Below the pieces are notes generated by a model, which ran no database searches, was not told where the DNA came from, and worked only from the letters and a program-made list of their open reading frames with translations. A DNA stretch of 64,000 bases, taken from Vandiemenella viatica. Its lineage: Eukaryota > Arthropoda > Insecta > Orthoptera > Morabidae. Each line of letters starts with the position of its first letter. Position 1 is the first letter of the stretch. The DNA is taken from NCBI GenBank assembly GCA_031002005.1, contig CM061918.1:46040047-46104046 (forward strand), read 5' to 3'. The position numbers were made by a program, and so were the translations under genes. This document shows, one piece after another, positions 33,617-44,834 of the stretch.

Positions 33617-34234
33617 ATTAATAAATAAAGTACGCCAAAGCAATTGACTTTTTTATTTATTTATTGGTCTCCCGTACGCGTTTCACTTCTTTTGCAGAAG
33701 CATCTGCAGCGGGTTTTTTCTGTTAATTATGTACAAAAGTTGTAAGCAGGTTATGTTTGTGGTTGGCACAGTGGAATGAATTATTATCTAACTTATAATC
33801 TACTTACATTTTGTGGTATATTGTATTTCTTTTAGCTCCATTCTCAGCATCGGTGCTTTTGCATACTACAAAAAACTCGATGCTTAGTAAACAAAACAGA
33901 ACGGCCATTTGCATGTAATAACAAACACATAGTGCAGTGCAATAAAGTTTAGTGTTGTGAAGCTGAAAAATGAAGACACTTCCCACCAAAAATGCAAAAG
34001 TACTGATGCTGAGAATGGAGCTAAAAGAAATACAATATACCACAAAATGTAAGTAGATTATAAGTTAGATAATAATTCATTCCACTGTACCAACCACAAA
34101 CATAACCTGCTTACAACTTTTGTACATAATTAACAGAAAAAACCCGCTGAAGATGTTTCTGCAAAAGAAGTGAAACGCGTACGGGAGACCAATAAATACA
34201 ATAAAGTCAATTGCTTTGGCGTAATTTATTTATT
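33617..34234. repeat. Long inverted repeat (~245-bp arms, ~129-bp spacer)
   Basis: The left arm 33617-33863 and right arm 33993-34234 are near-perfect reverse complements with only scattered mismatches and small length changes in A/T runs. Landmarks in the left arm (CCAAAGCAATTGAC, GGTCTCCCGTACGCGTTTCA, CTTGTAAGCAGG-like and CCATTCTCAGCATCGGTGC) reappear inverted in the right. The outer part holds the same CGTACGCGTTTCAC motif as the hammerhead-like repeats at 22.5 and 37.0 kb. It may therefore be two opposed copies of that family. Confidence 0.9.
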
Positions 34235-34379
34235 AAAAATAAAATTAAAAATATTTCTCTATGCAGAGAGAGGGCACACAGAAATGGTATGAACAAACCA
34301 TTACAGGAGAATCTGTGCTAGATATAAATACCATAAAAGTAAGACAAAAATGATGATCTGTAATACCAATGCATAAAAT

Positions 34380-34642
34380 AAATAAATTCAGTTTCATATG
34401 GGAGAAAAGTTTAGGTCCAGTTGTGATGCTGGAGGAGGGGAGGATGCCGAAAGTAGCACTGATGAACAGCGGGAAGGGAAGGAGACCAGTTGGAAGACCT
34501 TGGGCAAGATGGATGGACCAAATGAAGAAAGACGCAGAGGCTAATGGAGTCGTGTGGAGAAAAGTGGTGGAGGAAAACTCTTGGAATGACCGCCAGACTT
34601 GGAAGAGGATGTGCATGACGACCCGCAAAAGCGGAAATGTCT
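34380..34642 (+). pseudogene. 3' end of an RTE-like LINE
   Basis: A continuous frame reads ALMNSGKGRRPVGRPWARWM, DQMKKDAEANGVVWRKVVEE, then NSWNDRQTWKRMCMTTRKSG and NV before a stop. This is the C-terminal GRPxxRWxD...W-R-x-x-x-x-x-R-x-x-W segment of many RTE/I-type LINE ORF2 proteins. It runs straight into a (GAT)n microsatellite, the usual 3' tail of such elements. The element is heavily 5'-truncated and this short stretch is intact, suggesting a fairly young insertion. Confidence 0.78.
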
Positions 34643-34643
34643 A

Positions 34644-34694
<51 letters not shown>

Positions 34695-34695
34695 G
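34643..34695 (+). repeat. (GAT)n microsatellite, LINE tail
   Basis: Seventeen or so uninterrupted GAT/ATG triplets follow directly after the LINE stop codon. Confidence 0.95.
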
Positions 34696-36009
34696 GAGAA
34701 ATGATGACAGAATTCTTGTATTTACGAAGAAAAATAAAAATAAAATTCTTAGAGGTAGGATGGGAATATTATTACTATTAAACACAAAATACTTCTAAAG
34801 CAGAAAAACTTTACCATGAGATAGTGATCTATAACACAATAACAACTTTCTGAAAAGTATGTATGCGATCACAGCAGTAATAAAAAATTCTTTTTTGGAG
34901 AGCGGTTCAGGTATTTGCTGCTTTGCTTTACCGACTATGGCTAATGGAAAGTGAATATCGGAAAACGGTTGATGGATTCAATGCCTAAAATTGTGCGGCT
35001 CAATTTTATACAAAATAATACCTCACCGCTCGGTATCAATAAAGGTAATTGAATGGAAACAATATATCTGCGCGGACGCGAGAGGATTTGCGGCGGGAAA
35101 ATATAATCTGGCAGGTAATGTAAAAGAAAAATCGCCACGTCTGAAATTAACTAAATTGTCGAAATTATTGAAAGTAAACATAATCGGTATATAGAATAAA
35201 AGAGTAATTGACGGTAGGAGCGACATATTAAATTAATTTGCTCTCCTCATTTTAAACTTTTGCTTGTTATGCCTGCTTTTAGGAATGATTTTCGATCTAA
35301 CTCGTTGGTTGCGTTTCACTGCTGCCATCTATTGGGTTTAAAAGCTGGATACCGATACTTAAAGAAGGAACGGTAGATGACTGAGCCATCACATGTACGG
35401 TATGTATAGCAGTGCCTTTAGAATGGCATACATTTCTGAGGAGAACGTCGAACATTGTGGCGGTAATCTGTAAGAATCGTAAACTCAGCGACCAGGTTCC
35501 ACAAGTTAAGCGGTGCATTTCGTACCCTTTACCATATGAGCCGTCTGTAAAAGTTTTGTGCCACCTCTTTCATCCTGAGTTTAGTACTTCTGATTAGTAG
35601 CTCTTCACTTCTTCATTATTATGATAATTTTTCGCTAATCAGTCGGTCGAAAGGGGGGAAAAGTTATAGTTCTTCCTCACTGTACAAGTTGTTGACGTCT
35701 GAACTGTAAAAAATAGCCCACTAAGCTGTTGTTTGTAAGAATTTCAGAAGGCAAGGTGTTTCGTGATGGTTTCCCAGAATGCTTGAGAGAAAGAAGTTGC
35801 ACTTTCGTTATTAGTGGATGTAGCTTGCTAGAACGCACTTTTAGCAAGAAATTCATTCCTACTTTCTTCCTTCTTAACTCTAATGGATTAGTTTTGCTAT
35901 TTATAACTCCATCGCAGCAATGGGAGTAGTTTTCAGGAAACCGCTTTCCACCCACAAAGCTGACAACTGGATGATATCTAACTTTATGAGGATACACTTA
36001 GATGCAGTT
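34696..36009. other. Unassigned sequence
   Basis: No repeat or gene identified. The 106-codon minus-strand ORF 35997-35677 has no recognisable motif. Confidence 0.35.
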
Positions 36010-36860
36010 TCGTAGGAGAAGTCGTTATATCTCTCAGTAGACTTCCTTGTGGCACTCTCATGTTCACTTTTCCATCTTTTTATACTGTATTTCCTCCCTA
36101 ACTCTTTGCGTGCTAACTTTTAAGAATTATTGTACGCAGCAAATTACTTCATCATCCACTCCAATGATTTTAACTTTATTTACCACCTTTTTATGGCTCA
36201 CTATATCAAATGCCTTAGCAAGATCTTGTGCTACATTGCCATTTTTTCTTCCCTTGTCCATTTCATCCGAAATATGTTGCGTACAGCTCACTACCTGAGA
36301 TTCGCATAACACTGCCTAAAGCCATGTTGTATCTTTGAAAATAAGTTTCTGCACTAGCAGACATTTCTGACGTAGTTGCATATCAATGTATCCAGAAATT
36401 TACTGTCACTGAACTTAAACTGTCGGCTTGTCATTTTCGAACATATTTGTCACTCCTCCTTTAGTATTATCGAAATTTTCCAGTCCTCTAGTGAGCAGCA
36501 AGCATCCAAGCTCAAAATAAATAACAGAAAAGCTGTAATGTCGCATCATCCTATATTTACAAAATCGGCAGTAATATTATCTACACCATCCCCTATATGC
36601 TTTTTAACTTTCTTAGTTCCTTCATAATATCCACAAGATGAATTTCAAATAGTTTAGAGCACTCATTTCTATTTCTTTCGACATGATTTTTCTCTGATTC
36701 TTGAATCACAATCCATGTGGACTAATAAAGCAAGTTACATCGCATTTTTTTAAATCCTCAGTAACTTATTCTTCATCCTTACCCATAATTGTTTGAATTC
36801 CTTCCGTTCCCCTCTGGTTTCTAACATTTTTCTGTTTATTTTTCCTTTGTTATATTAATG
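36010..36860 (-). pseudogene. LINE remnant, family L-A
   Basis: On the minus strand: GFRQCYANLR, then HISDEMDKGRKNGNVAQDLA, KAFDIVSHKKVVNKVKIIGV and, after a frameshift, NMRVPQGSLL. This is the N-terminal half of the RT palm (D-L-x-K-A-F-D-x-V...V-P-Q-G-S). The matching region of the 38.8-40.5 kb copy is similar. The C-terminal half is missing. Confidence 0.75.
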
Positions 36861-37855
36861 TAAAAAATATTAGATAAAACAGGTGTGATAAATAAACAAT
36901 AGTTAACTGATCTATAGATGATTAATAACAGATCTCTTTTAATAACGATGATAATTTCATGTGTGTCAGTTTTAATAAATAAAAATATTTTAACTTAATT
37001 GTTTTATCTTTCTAGTTGAAAATATAACGCCAATGCAACTGTTTCATCTATTTATTTTGCGTCGTACGCGTTTCACCTCTCATCGAGGTATCATCAGCGA
37101 CGAATTATTTACAGTTGTTACTATGATATGCAGCTGCGCATTTCCGTTTTCATATACAAAGCATGTTTTGCCTGTATCATATTTACAATATTGTTTTATC
37201 TTTAACCAATTGAGTATCAGTCACCCACGGAATAAAATGGTTCATTACAATCTGTAATTAATAACCCCTACTGCACTGTATGGTTTAACTGTAATCGAAT
37301 TTTGCTCCCACTGCGCGGCCACGACATCCCATGTAGTTCTCCACTATTATATTATCTGCTGCGTTTCTCCAAGTCCCTGGGGGCGCGGTACACAATGCTT
37401 GTATGGAGCGAAATTGAGGTATGAATGCAGAGTCAGATTTGGTACACCTGAAACGCCTTATTAAATTCCACGCCATTGTGCACCATTCCTCCAAGAACGC
37501 GTTTATTATCAACTGAATGACACGGCAGAGACGAAAGCCTAGTACTCAACAACATAAATCGCTAATATCTGCGCCAAGCTTTATTTATTTCGTAGATTTT
37601 ATTTCTCTACTTTAACTGAATATTTTCTGAGTTTTCTGCATTCACAATAAAACTATAAATTGGAAATGATGGAATTTTAACAAATTATTTTCCGTATAGC
37701 GTATCGTTTTTCCTCATAAATTATGGAGGTATTGAATGTAGTTTGTAAGGTGACAAGGTCCCTTAAATTTTTTGATGAATATGTTTGTTAAAATTAAATA
37801 TTATTCTTGCTTTGTTGATACAAATGTGTTAACGGTGTGTGTAAAATAAAAGATA
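36861..37855. other. AT-rich sequence with one dispersed repeat
   Basis: Apart from the hammerhead-like repeat at 37015-37110, nothing is recognised. The right half is unassigned. Confidence 0.4.
37015..37110 (-). ncRNA. Hammerhead-like hairpin in a dispersed repeat
   Basis: An inverted copy of the repeat at 22.5 kb. On the minus strand CTGATGA (37091-37097) is followed by an ACCTC-GATGA-GAGGT hairpin and GAAAC (37070-37074), then CGCGTACGACGCAAAATAAA. Stem II carries an A-U closing pair here where the other copy has G-U. A compensated or tolerated change of this kind is compatible with selection on structure, although two copies are too few to prove it. Confidence 0.42.
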
Positions 37856-38091
37856 CCGAGCGTGGTGGTGTAACGGTTAACGTTCTGGCCTCGCATTCGG
37901 GAGGACGGCGGTTCGAATCCCCGTCCGAGCATCCAGATTTGGGTTTTCCATGGTTTCCCAAATCACTCCAGGCAAATGCCGGGATGCTTCCTTCAAAAGG
38001 CCATGGCCGAATTCCTTCCCATTCCTTGCCTTCCATCCTTTCCCGTCTCTAAAGACCTCGCTGTTAGAGAGACGTTAAGCAGATTAAAAAA
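37856..38091 (+). mobile_element. SINE A copy, well preserved
   Basis: Head CCGAGCGTGGTGGTGTAACG, B box GGTTCGAATCCCC, body CCAAATCACTCCAGGC and GGCCATGGCCGAATTCC, end GAGAGACGTTAAGCAG plus an A-rich tail. A possible short duplication AAAAGAT flanks it. Confidence 0.9.
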
Positions 38092-38792
38092 AGATGCTTG
38101 AATATTGGAGTGTTGGAATATCTATGAACATTGGCCGTCGAAGACAATGAATATCTTTGGACAAGAAGGATTATGGTGAGAGGCTGTGTGAGAATGTAAG
38201 CAACAGAGAGATTTGGTGGTATAAAACGGAACGTAGAAGTCTGTTATTATGTAGTGTAATGTAAAGAAGTGTATTTTATTCCAAGTGTTTAGTAATAAAA
38301 TTGCTTTCGAGTGTTCTTAGATGATCCTGTTGTAATAGATATATTATTCTATTCCCAGCTGTGAAACAATATAATGTGCCAACTTCTATAGCTAATATTT
38401 CTGCTTGACGACAGGCATATTATAAATCAAGAAGAGCTATAGTAAAGTGCACATACCAGGAAGATAAGCAGATAAACTTACAAGTTCTACTGTTATTAGA
38501 TGTCCGCACGTTCTGTAAAAATCGCCGTCTTTCGTATCTCTGTGGGTTAATACAACATAATTTTCCCTGGTGTTCAGCTGGATGGTGTCTTAGAAAAACA
38601 GTGTTTCAACAGCTGATTCGGCTGTCTTCATCAGGTGTCAAGTAGCTTCTAAATGTTACAAGCTGGCTTATATCATGCTTCATTTTGTACCCTCAGAAAA
38701 CACGCACAGAAACTAGGCTCCCTACGACGCCCGCTCCGAACTTCCTCGCGTTCCGCAACACTGGCATTATTCTGATTGGTCGCAAGCGCTGG
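38092..38792. other. Unassigned sequence with one hairpin motif
   Basis: Contains the CTGATGA...GAAAC hairpin noted separately. Otherwise unassigned. Confidence 0.4.
38598..38642 (-). ncRNA. Hammerhead-like hairpin
   Basis: On the minus strand: ACACCTGATGA, then hairpin GACAGC-CGAATCA-GCTGTT, then GAAACACTG. The core boxes and a six-pair stem II (one G-U) are present. No cleavage-site partner is obvious, so function is unproven. Confidence 0.38.
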
Positions 38793-40530
38793 TTTAATTT
38801 AATTGCAATGGAACACACGCTCCGGTGGCAATTTACCTAAACACGCATCCTCCCCTCTTCCTGCACCCACCTACATTTACCCTCCACAAATTTTAACTTC
38901 AAATTCTTTCAACGTTTTTGGTAAATTATTCATCATTTCCCTTGGTAACTTATTCCAATCCCTGACACCCTTACCTAAAAAATAGAATCGTCCCACACCC
39001 TTGTGCCTGAAATCGAGTGCCAGCTTGTGGTCATGGTCATATTTTCCCTTCCATGCACTACTTTTCATACCTACACCAATATCTTTCCATGCCTCATCAC
39101 CAATATACGCCTTGTACACTCCCATGGCCCTCTTCACCCTCCTCCTGTCTTGCAATGAATCCCATTCCAGCTCTTTTATCATATCCGTTACTAATTGCAT
39201 TCTGCGATAATTTCCAGAAATAAATCTAGCAGCCCTTTTTTGCACCATCTCCAACTCCTGTATTTGATATTCAAATTGTGGGTCCCATACTACACTACCA
39301 TATTCGAGCATTGGTCTGACAAAAGATTTGTAACCCAATTTCTTTACTTCACCTCGTACATCCCTTCATCACTCTCTCCAACAAGTGCAGAACTTTGAAA
39401 CCTTTTCCTACCACATGTCCAATGTGTCCTGACCAGTTAAGCTTGTTATCAAATATAATGCCAAGATATTTACATTTCAAGTGCTCAGCGAGAAATTATT
39501 TCGCCACCTTATAATTATAATTAACCTTTTGTTTTTATTTGTGTATCTAATAAGCTGAATCTTCTTTTCATTTATCTTCATCCCATGTTTAACAACCCAA
39601 CTAGTTATCCTGTCCAGATCACCCTGCAACTGTTTACAATCCCCTACCGTTTTGATCCTTGTATATAGCATTATGCCATCTGCAAACAATCTACGTAATT
39701 TCAGATAGTAAACAATCAATACAATTATTAATTAGAATAATGAATAGCAATGGTCCCAATACGCTACCCTGCGACACTCCCATTTTTACTTCTACTTCTT
39801 TTGATACTGCATTTCCTGCCCTAACTTTCTGTTTTCTACCTTTCAAAAATTCTTCTACCTTTCAAAAATTCTTCTACCCAGAAAATTACTTTCTTATCCA
39901 CTCCAATAGCTATTAACTTATTTACTACCATTTTATGGCTCACTCTGTTAATAGCCTTTAACAGATATAGTGCTAAACTATAAATTTGGCTTCCCTTGTC
40001 CAATATCTTGCATATATCCCACAAACTGAGAATCACATGAATATCGTTGCCTAAAGCCATATTGCCTACTTGAAAACCACTAACGTTCCTCACATATATT
40101 TCTGATGTGGTTGAATATTAATCTCTCCATTAATTTACTTACCACTAATGTCAGACTGATTGGCCTATAATTTTCTCACCCCTCCTTTATGCACCAATAC
40201 AACTATCGCACTTTTCCAGTTCTATGGTAAGCGGCAAGTATTTAGACTCAATTTAAAAAAATATTTCAATATAAGGTACACATCTGGCTATCTGTAGAAA
40301 TATTATCTGCACCAGCCCCTTTACGTTTTTTCAGCTATCTTATTTCCTTCATGATTTGCTCAGGATGTATTTCAAATTTTTTGGTATCTTCATTTCTGAT
40401 TTTGTTTTTAAGCATGTTCTCAGAATTAGAACCTCCCGTTTCTGAGTCATTATCCCTAATGCTGTCACTAAATCAGTTTAATGGGCGATTCGCTGCGATT
40501 GCTAGGTGGCGTGATATGCTCCTGTTTGCG
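38793..40530 (-). pseudogene. LINE, family L-A, longest copy
   Basis: The minus strand reads, from its 5' side: a fragment ending KAINRVSHKMVVNKLIAIGV (RT finger/palm, near 39950), then a PQGSVLG-like remnant near 39760. RRLFADGIMLYTRIKTVGDC follows (YADD box mutated to FADG, near 39690), then LQGDLDRITSWVVKHGMKIN. An uninterrupted 153-codon C-terminal stretch, 39338-38877, includes RPMLEYGSVVWDP, KRAARFISGNYRR and FYFLGKGVRDWNKLPREMMN. The 3' end at 38793 is a TTTAATTTAATT repeat (AATTA-type tail), the same as in the copy at 55.0 kb. The mutated catalytic box and frameshifts make it inactive. Confidence 0.86.
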
Positions 40531-42150
40531 CTATGTTGTGGTTTCCTACTTTTGTAACTGGAGAATCTCTCATCCAAAATTAACACAGATTTACTAAAAA
40601 AAGTTGTAGGTTCATTATCTACCAGATTTGAGAGCATATTTTACTATGGTCGATAAAATACCCATTTAATAGTCCTGGTTTTAGTACAGTTAGTAAGAGG
40701 CAACTAGAATCATAGAAGTTCTCTTGGTAAACACATACCGTTGAAGATATTTAAGTTTAATCAACACTAATAAAAGGCCAGCTTGGACATCCTGTCATCG
40801 TCTCGTAACTTCCAGAGATCTTTTTCACTTTCTGTCTATGTTTAGCGCTATTATAAAAATCTAAAATTTGGTTATCTATTTAATTTTCCTATCACGGTTC
40901 AATATGTTTAAAATTGCAAACCAATCACAAGAAAAAATGTGTATTTAAGTCCTTTAATTAATTATTAATTGCTTTTCGTCTATTTATATTCGACTGTTCT
41001 AGATGTTTTCGTTATGTTGTCTGTCTATGTATGTCGCTGTTATAGCAGCTAAGAATTTAGGTTACATATTTAAGTTTTTGTAATGGTTCGTTATTTATTC
41101 TCAATAAATTAAAACTTTAACTAACCATAAATAAAGGTATGTATTTCGTTTAAATCTATATATAAATTATGAAGAGGATTCTGAAATGGAACGAGTCGAA
41201 ATATGTACAACGTTACATCACAAATTCAAGGCTATGTAATAAAAATTCTACAGTATTCAGCTAAGTAACGGAAAAAATAAAATTGCCGAAACACTGCGCT
41301 TGAATCGTTATTTCCGACGCACTTGGAAATTGTTTATATTTGACGTTGTTTTCGTTATATTCTCTCTCTATAGGTGTAGCTTTGATAGCAAGCTAAGAAA
41401 TATGTATAACATTACAAAATCAAGGTGCGGAGTGTTATTTGATGTCAATTTTATTTAGTTAAGCAATTGAAAAAAAAAAATACGGAATGAAACATTTAAT
41501 CCGTCATTTTGATGGGTTTAGAAGCTAGTATGTGGAGTAATTAAGGAGCGTAATATGTTGTGCACATCAATCTGGTACAGCTGATGCCTGTCTGTGACAG
41601 GTAATCGATAAAAGAATCTTCTTTCACACTGCAGCTATCAATTAAAAATGAATATTAAACATAGAAACAAAGTTTTTTTCTTTTGTTTTTAACTTAAACG
41701 AGTTAATCTAACAACAATATCAGTAAAAGTACAGGTCACCGGCTTTTCTCTTATTTTAAGAGCTTATAGCAGACCCTGTGATGTCACTAATCCTGTTTGC
41801 AATCTTCGTTTAGACCGTTGTACGCTTCTTGTAAATGAATGTATGACTTATTTACTAACCGTATAACACCACATAAAATTATATTTTTCAAAAAAATTAA
41901 ATAAAAACTTGAAAAGTAATCTCATTTATAAGCGTTTTAACTATATGGATTTTTTTTATAACATTTAGATTAGTATTTTCATTTTCGTTAGTAGGCATCA
42001 ACTCAAATGCTTCTGCTTCTTGTATTAAAACATTTGTTCATGCGATTCATACACAATTCCTTAGTTTTAAAAATTACACAATATACATATTAATGGTAAC
42101 AGATTAATGTTACTATCCCTGACTTTTCTCATATATAATATTAGTCTTAT
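40531..42150. other. AT-rich sequence with a diverged internal repeat
   Basis: A block beginning CTGTCTATG, with ATTATA and CTAAGAA/CTAAAAT, recurs near 40833, 41022 and, more weakly, 41363. These look like old direct repeats. No coding similarity. Confidence 0.4.
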
Positions 42151-42152
42151 TA

Positions 42153-43368
42153 CACTGAAGAGGCAAAGAAACTGGTATAGACATGCGTATGCAGACACAG
42201 AGATATGTAATACTCAGAGTACGGCGCTGCGGTCAGCAAAGCCTATATATGGCAATAGGTGTCTGTTGCAGGCGTTAAATCGGTTACTGTTGCCACAATG
42301 GCAGGTTATCACGATTTAAGTGAGTTTGAACGTAGTGTTATAGTTGGCGCACGAGAGATGGGAAATAGCATCTCCGAGGTAGCGATGAGGTGGGGATTTT
42401 CCCGTACGACTATTTCACGAGTGCACCGTGAATATCGGGAATCCGGTAAAACATCAATTCTCCGACATCGCTGCGGCCGGAAAAAGATCCGGAAAGAACG
42501 GGACCAACGACGACTAAAGAGAATCGTTAAACGTGACAGAAATGCAACTCTTCCCCAAATTGCTACGGATTTCGATGCTGGACCATCAACAAGTGTCAGC
42601 GTGCGAACCATTCAACAAAACATCACCGATATAGGCTTTCGGAGCCGAAGGCCCACTCGTTTATCCTTGCTGAGTGCACGACTCAAAGCTTTACGCCTCG
42701 CCTGGGCCCGTCAACATCGACATTGGACTGTTGATGATTGGAAACATGTTGCCTGGTTTGACAAATCTCGTTTCCAATTGTATCGAGAGGATGGACGTGA
42801 ACGGATATGGAGACAACCTCATGAATTCATGGACCCTGCATGTCGGCAACGGACTGTTCAAGCTGGTGGTGGCTCTGTAATGGTGTGGGGTGTGTGCAGT
42901 TGGAGTGACAAGGGGCCCCTGATACGTTTAGATACGACCTTGACAGGTGACGCGTACGCACGCGTCCTTCCTGATCACCTGCATCCATTCATGCATTGTG
43001 CATTCCGAGGGACTTGGACAATTCCAGTAGAACAATGCGATACCCCACACGTCCAGAATTGCTACAGAGTGGCTCTAGGAATACTCTTCTGAGTTTAAAC
43101 ACCTCCGCAGGCCACCAAACTCCCTAGACTTGAATATTATTGAGCATATCTGAGATGCATTACAACGTGCCGTTCAGAAGAGATTTCTACCCACTCGTAC
43201 TCTTACGGATTTATGGACAGCTCTGCAGGATGCATAGTGTCAATTCCCTCCAGCACTACTTCAGACATTAGTCGAGTTCATGCCACATCGTGTTGCGGCA
43301 CTTCTGCGTGCTCGCGGGGGCCTTAAACGATATTACGCAGGTTTAACGGTTTCTTTAGTTCTTCAGTG
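42153..43368 (+). mobile_element. Full-length but inactive Tc1-like transposon
   Basis: A 1,216-bp element with termini CACTGAAGAGGCAAAGAAAC (left) and, inverted, CACTGAAGAACTAAAGAAAC, each flanked by TA (42151-42152 and 43369-43370). The transposase starts at ATG 42298 (MAGYHDLSEFERSVIVGARE). Two HTH motifs follow (SEVAMRWGFSRTTISRVHRE; LPQIATDF...SVRTIQQNI), then the basic linker RRPTRLSLLS. Catalytic positions are WFDKSRF (D kept, following E changed to K), EQCDTPHV (D kept) and, after a frameshift near 43062, LDLNIIEHI (E kept). The frame closes early at 43092. The remaining DDE domain is read in another frame with extra stops. Same family as the truncated copy at 2.6-3.4 kb. Confidence 0.94.
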
Positions 43369-43370
43369 TA

Positions 43371-43870
43371 TCTTCCAGTTCCATTAAAATTTATCATAGG
43401 TAATTATGAAGCAACGCTCCGAACTGAGAGTATTTTCAATAAATTAGTCTATTCAGGCGAAATCGTGTTTCTTATTCGCTACCAACATTAAGTGTTAATG
43501 TGGTGGGGGTCAAACCACGAAACATTTGCTCCAATGCCCTACGTGCCCATCATCTTGCAACGAAGATGATCTATTTCAAATAACACCGAATCCACTTGAT
43601 GTTGCAAAGTACTGAGAGTAATGGGTTTATAGTGGTTAGTTTGTACAATGTTTGGCTGTGTATTTGATGTTTGTGACTCGAGTCCAGAGCTCCTGAATGC
43701 ATCCAGGATGACGGGACTCGATCCCCGACGATGTCTAGGATTTTCATCGAAGCTTAATCCGGAACGTTTCTCAAGGCCTACTCTAACTGCTATCCAATGA
43801 GTACCGCGGAGGAAACCCGTCACTTCCGTCTCTAGTGCCAAAGGTCTATAGGGAGCTCTAGCACTTAAAC
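43371..43870. other. Unassigned sequence
   Basis: A 100-codon minus-strand ORF (43841-43539) has no recognisable motif. Nothing else supported. Confidence 0.4.
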
Positions 43871-44084
43871 TTCAAGCGTCAAGGTCATCAGAGGTCGGTT
43901 GGGATTTGGGACAAAGAAGTGGAAGGAATTCGGCTATAGCCTTTGAAAGAGGCATCCCGATATTCACTTGGAGTGATTTGGGGAAACCATGGAAAATTCA
44001 TATCTGAATGCACCGGCGGGCATTCGAATTCGCGTCCTCCCGAATGCGAGGCCAGAGGTTACTGGTCACCCACCACGCTCGGTC
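43871..44084 (-). mobile_element. SINE A copy
   Basis: On the minus strand: ACCGAGCGTGGTGGGTGACC, CGCATTCGGGAGGACGCG, CCAAATCACTCCAAGTGAAT, and AGGTCATCAGAGG-type 3' end (read in reverse). The B box is mutated (GAATTCGAATGCC). Confidence 0.82.
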
Positions 44085-44377
44085 AAGATAAAAAAGTTTG
44101 GTTAACAACTGGCAGGGTTTATTGGATAGATGTGTTGTTTTAATATTTGCTGTCGAAATACAGGAAAGATATGGTCGGTATTGGTGACAGATTTCAAGTT
44201 TGTAGGTAATAGAGTTTTTGAGATAGACCCAGTAACAAATGTGGTTAAAATAAGTATTATTTTGTCGGCCATTAATTTCTTTATTTCCTAGTGAAAACCG
44301 TCAAATACAGTATCTTAGTACTCTAATAAACGCCACACGCTGGAGTAGAAAATTTCCTTAATTTTTTTTCTTTATGG
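44085..44377. other. Unassigned spacer between two SINE A copies
   Basis: No feature recognised. Confidence 0.4.
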
Positions 44378-44602
44378 ATTTACGCTTCTTTGACGTCGAA
44401 GTCATTAGAGGCGGGATGCGATTAGGGACAAGGAAGGGGAAGGAATTCCGCCATGGCCTTTTTAAGGAAACATCCCGGCATTCCCCTGGAGTGATTTGGG
44501 GAAACCTTGGAAAACTCAATCCGGATGCCCGGACGGGGATTCGAACCGGCGTCCTCCCAAATTCGAGGCCAGTTTGTTAACCGCTCACCCAACACGCTCG
44601 GT
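44378..44602 (-). mobile_element. SINE A copy
   Basis: On the minus strand: ACCGAGCGTGTTGGGTGAGC, B box GGTTCGAATCCCC, CCAAATCACTCCAGGG, GGCCATGGCGGAATTCC, and an end related to GACGTCAAAGAAGCGTAAA. Same orientation as the copy 300 bp upstream. Confidence 0.87.
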
Positions 44603-44834
44603 AATTTTCTTCTATCTACTTTATTTATAAGTCATTCCTCTAATATATAATTCTCAAATAATTTTAAATGCCAACGTACATGTGAACATTTGAGTTCCGA
44701 AACTTGTTCCGTTTACGAGATAGAAGGCTGTATGAATCAGAGGAGTGTCAGCAATAGGGTTTTGTCTAGTCTGGAGTGCAGAACCGTCAGAGGAGAAACA
44801 ATAATACGGTACTCCTCGACAGCAGAGCCACGGA

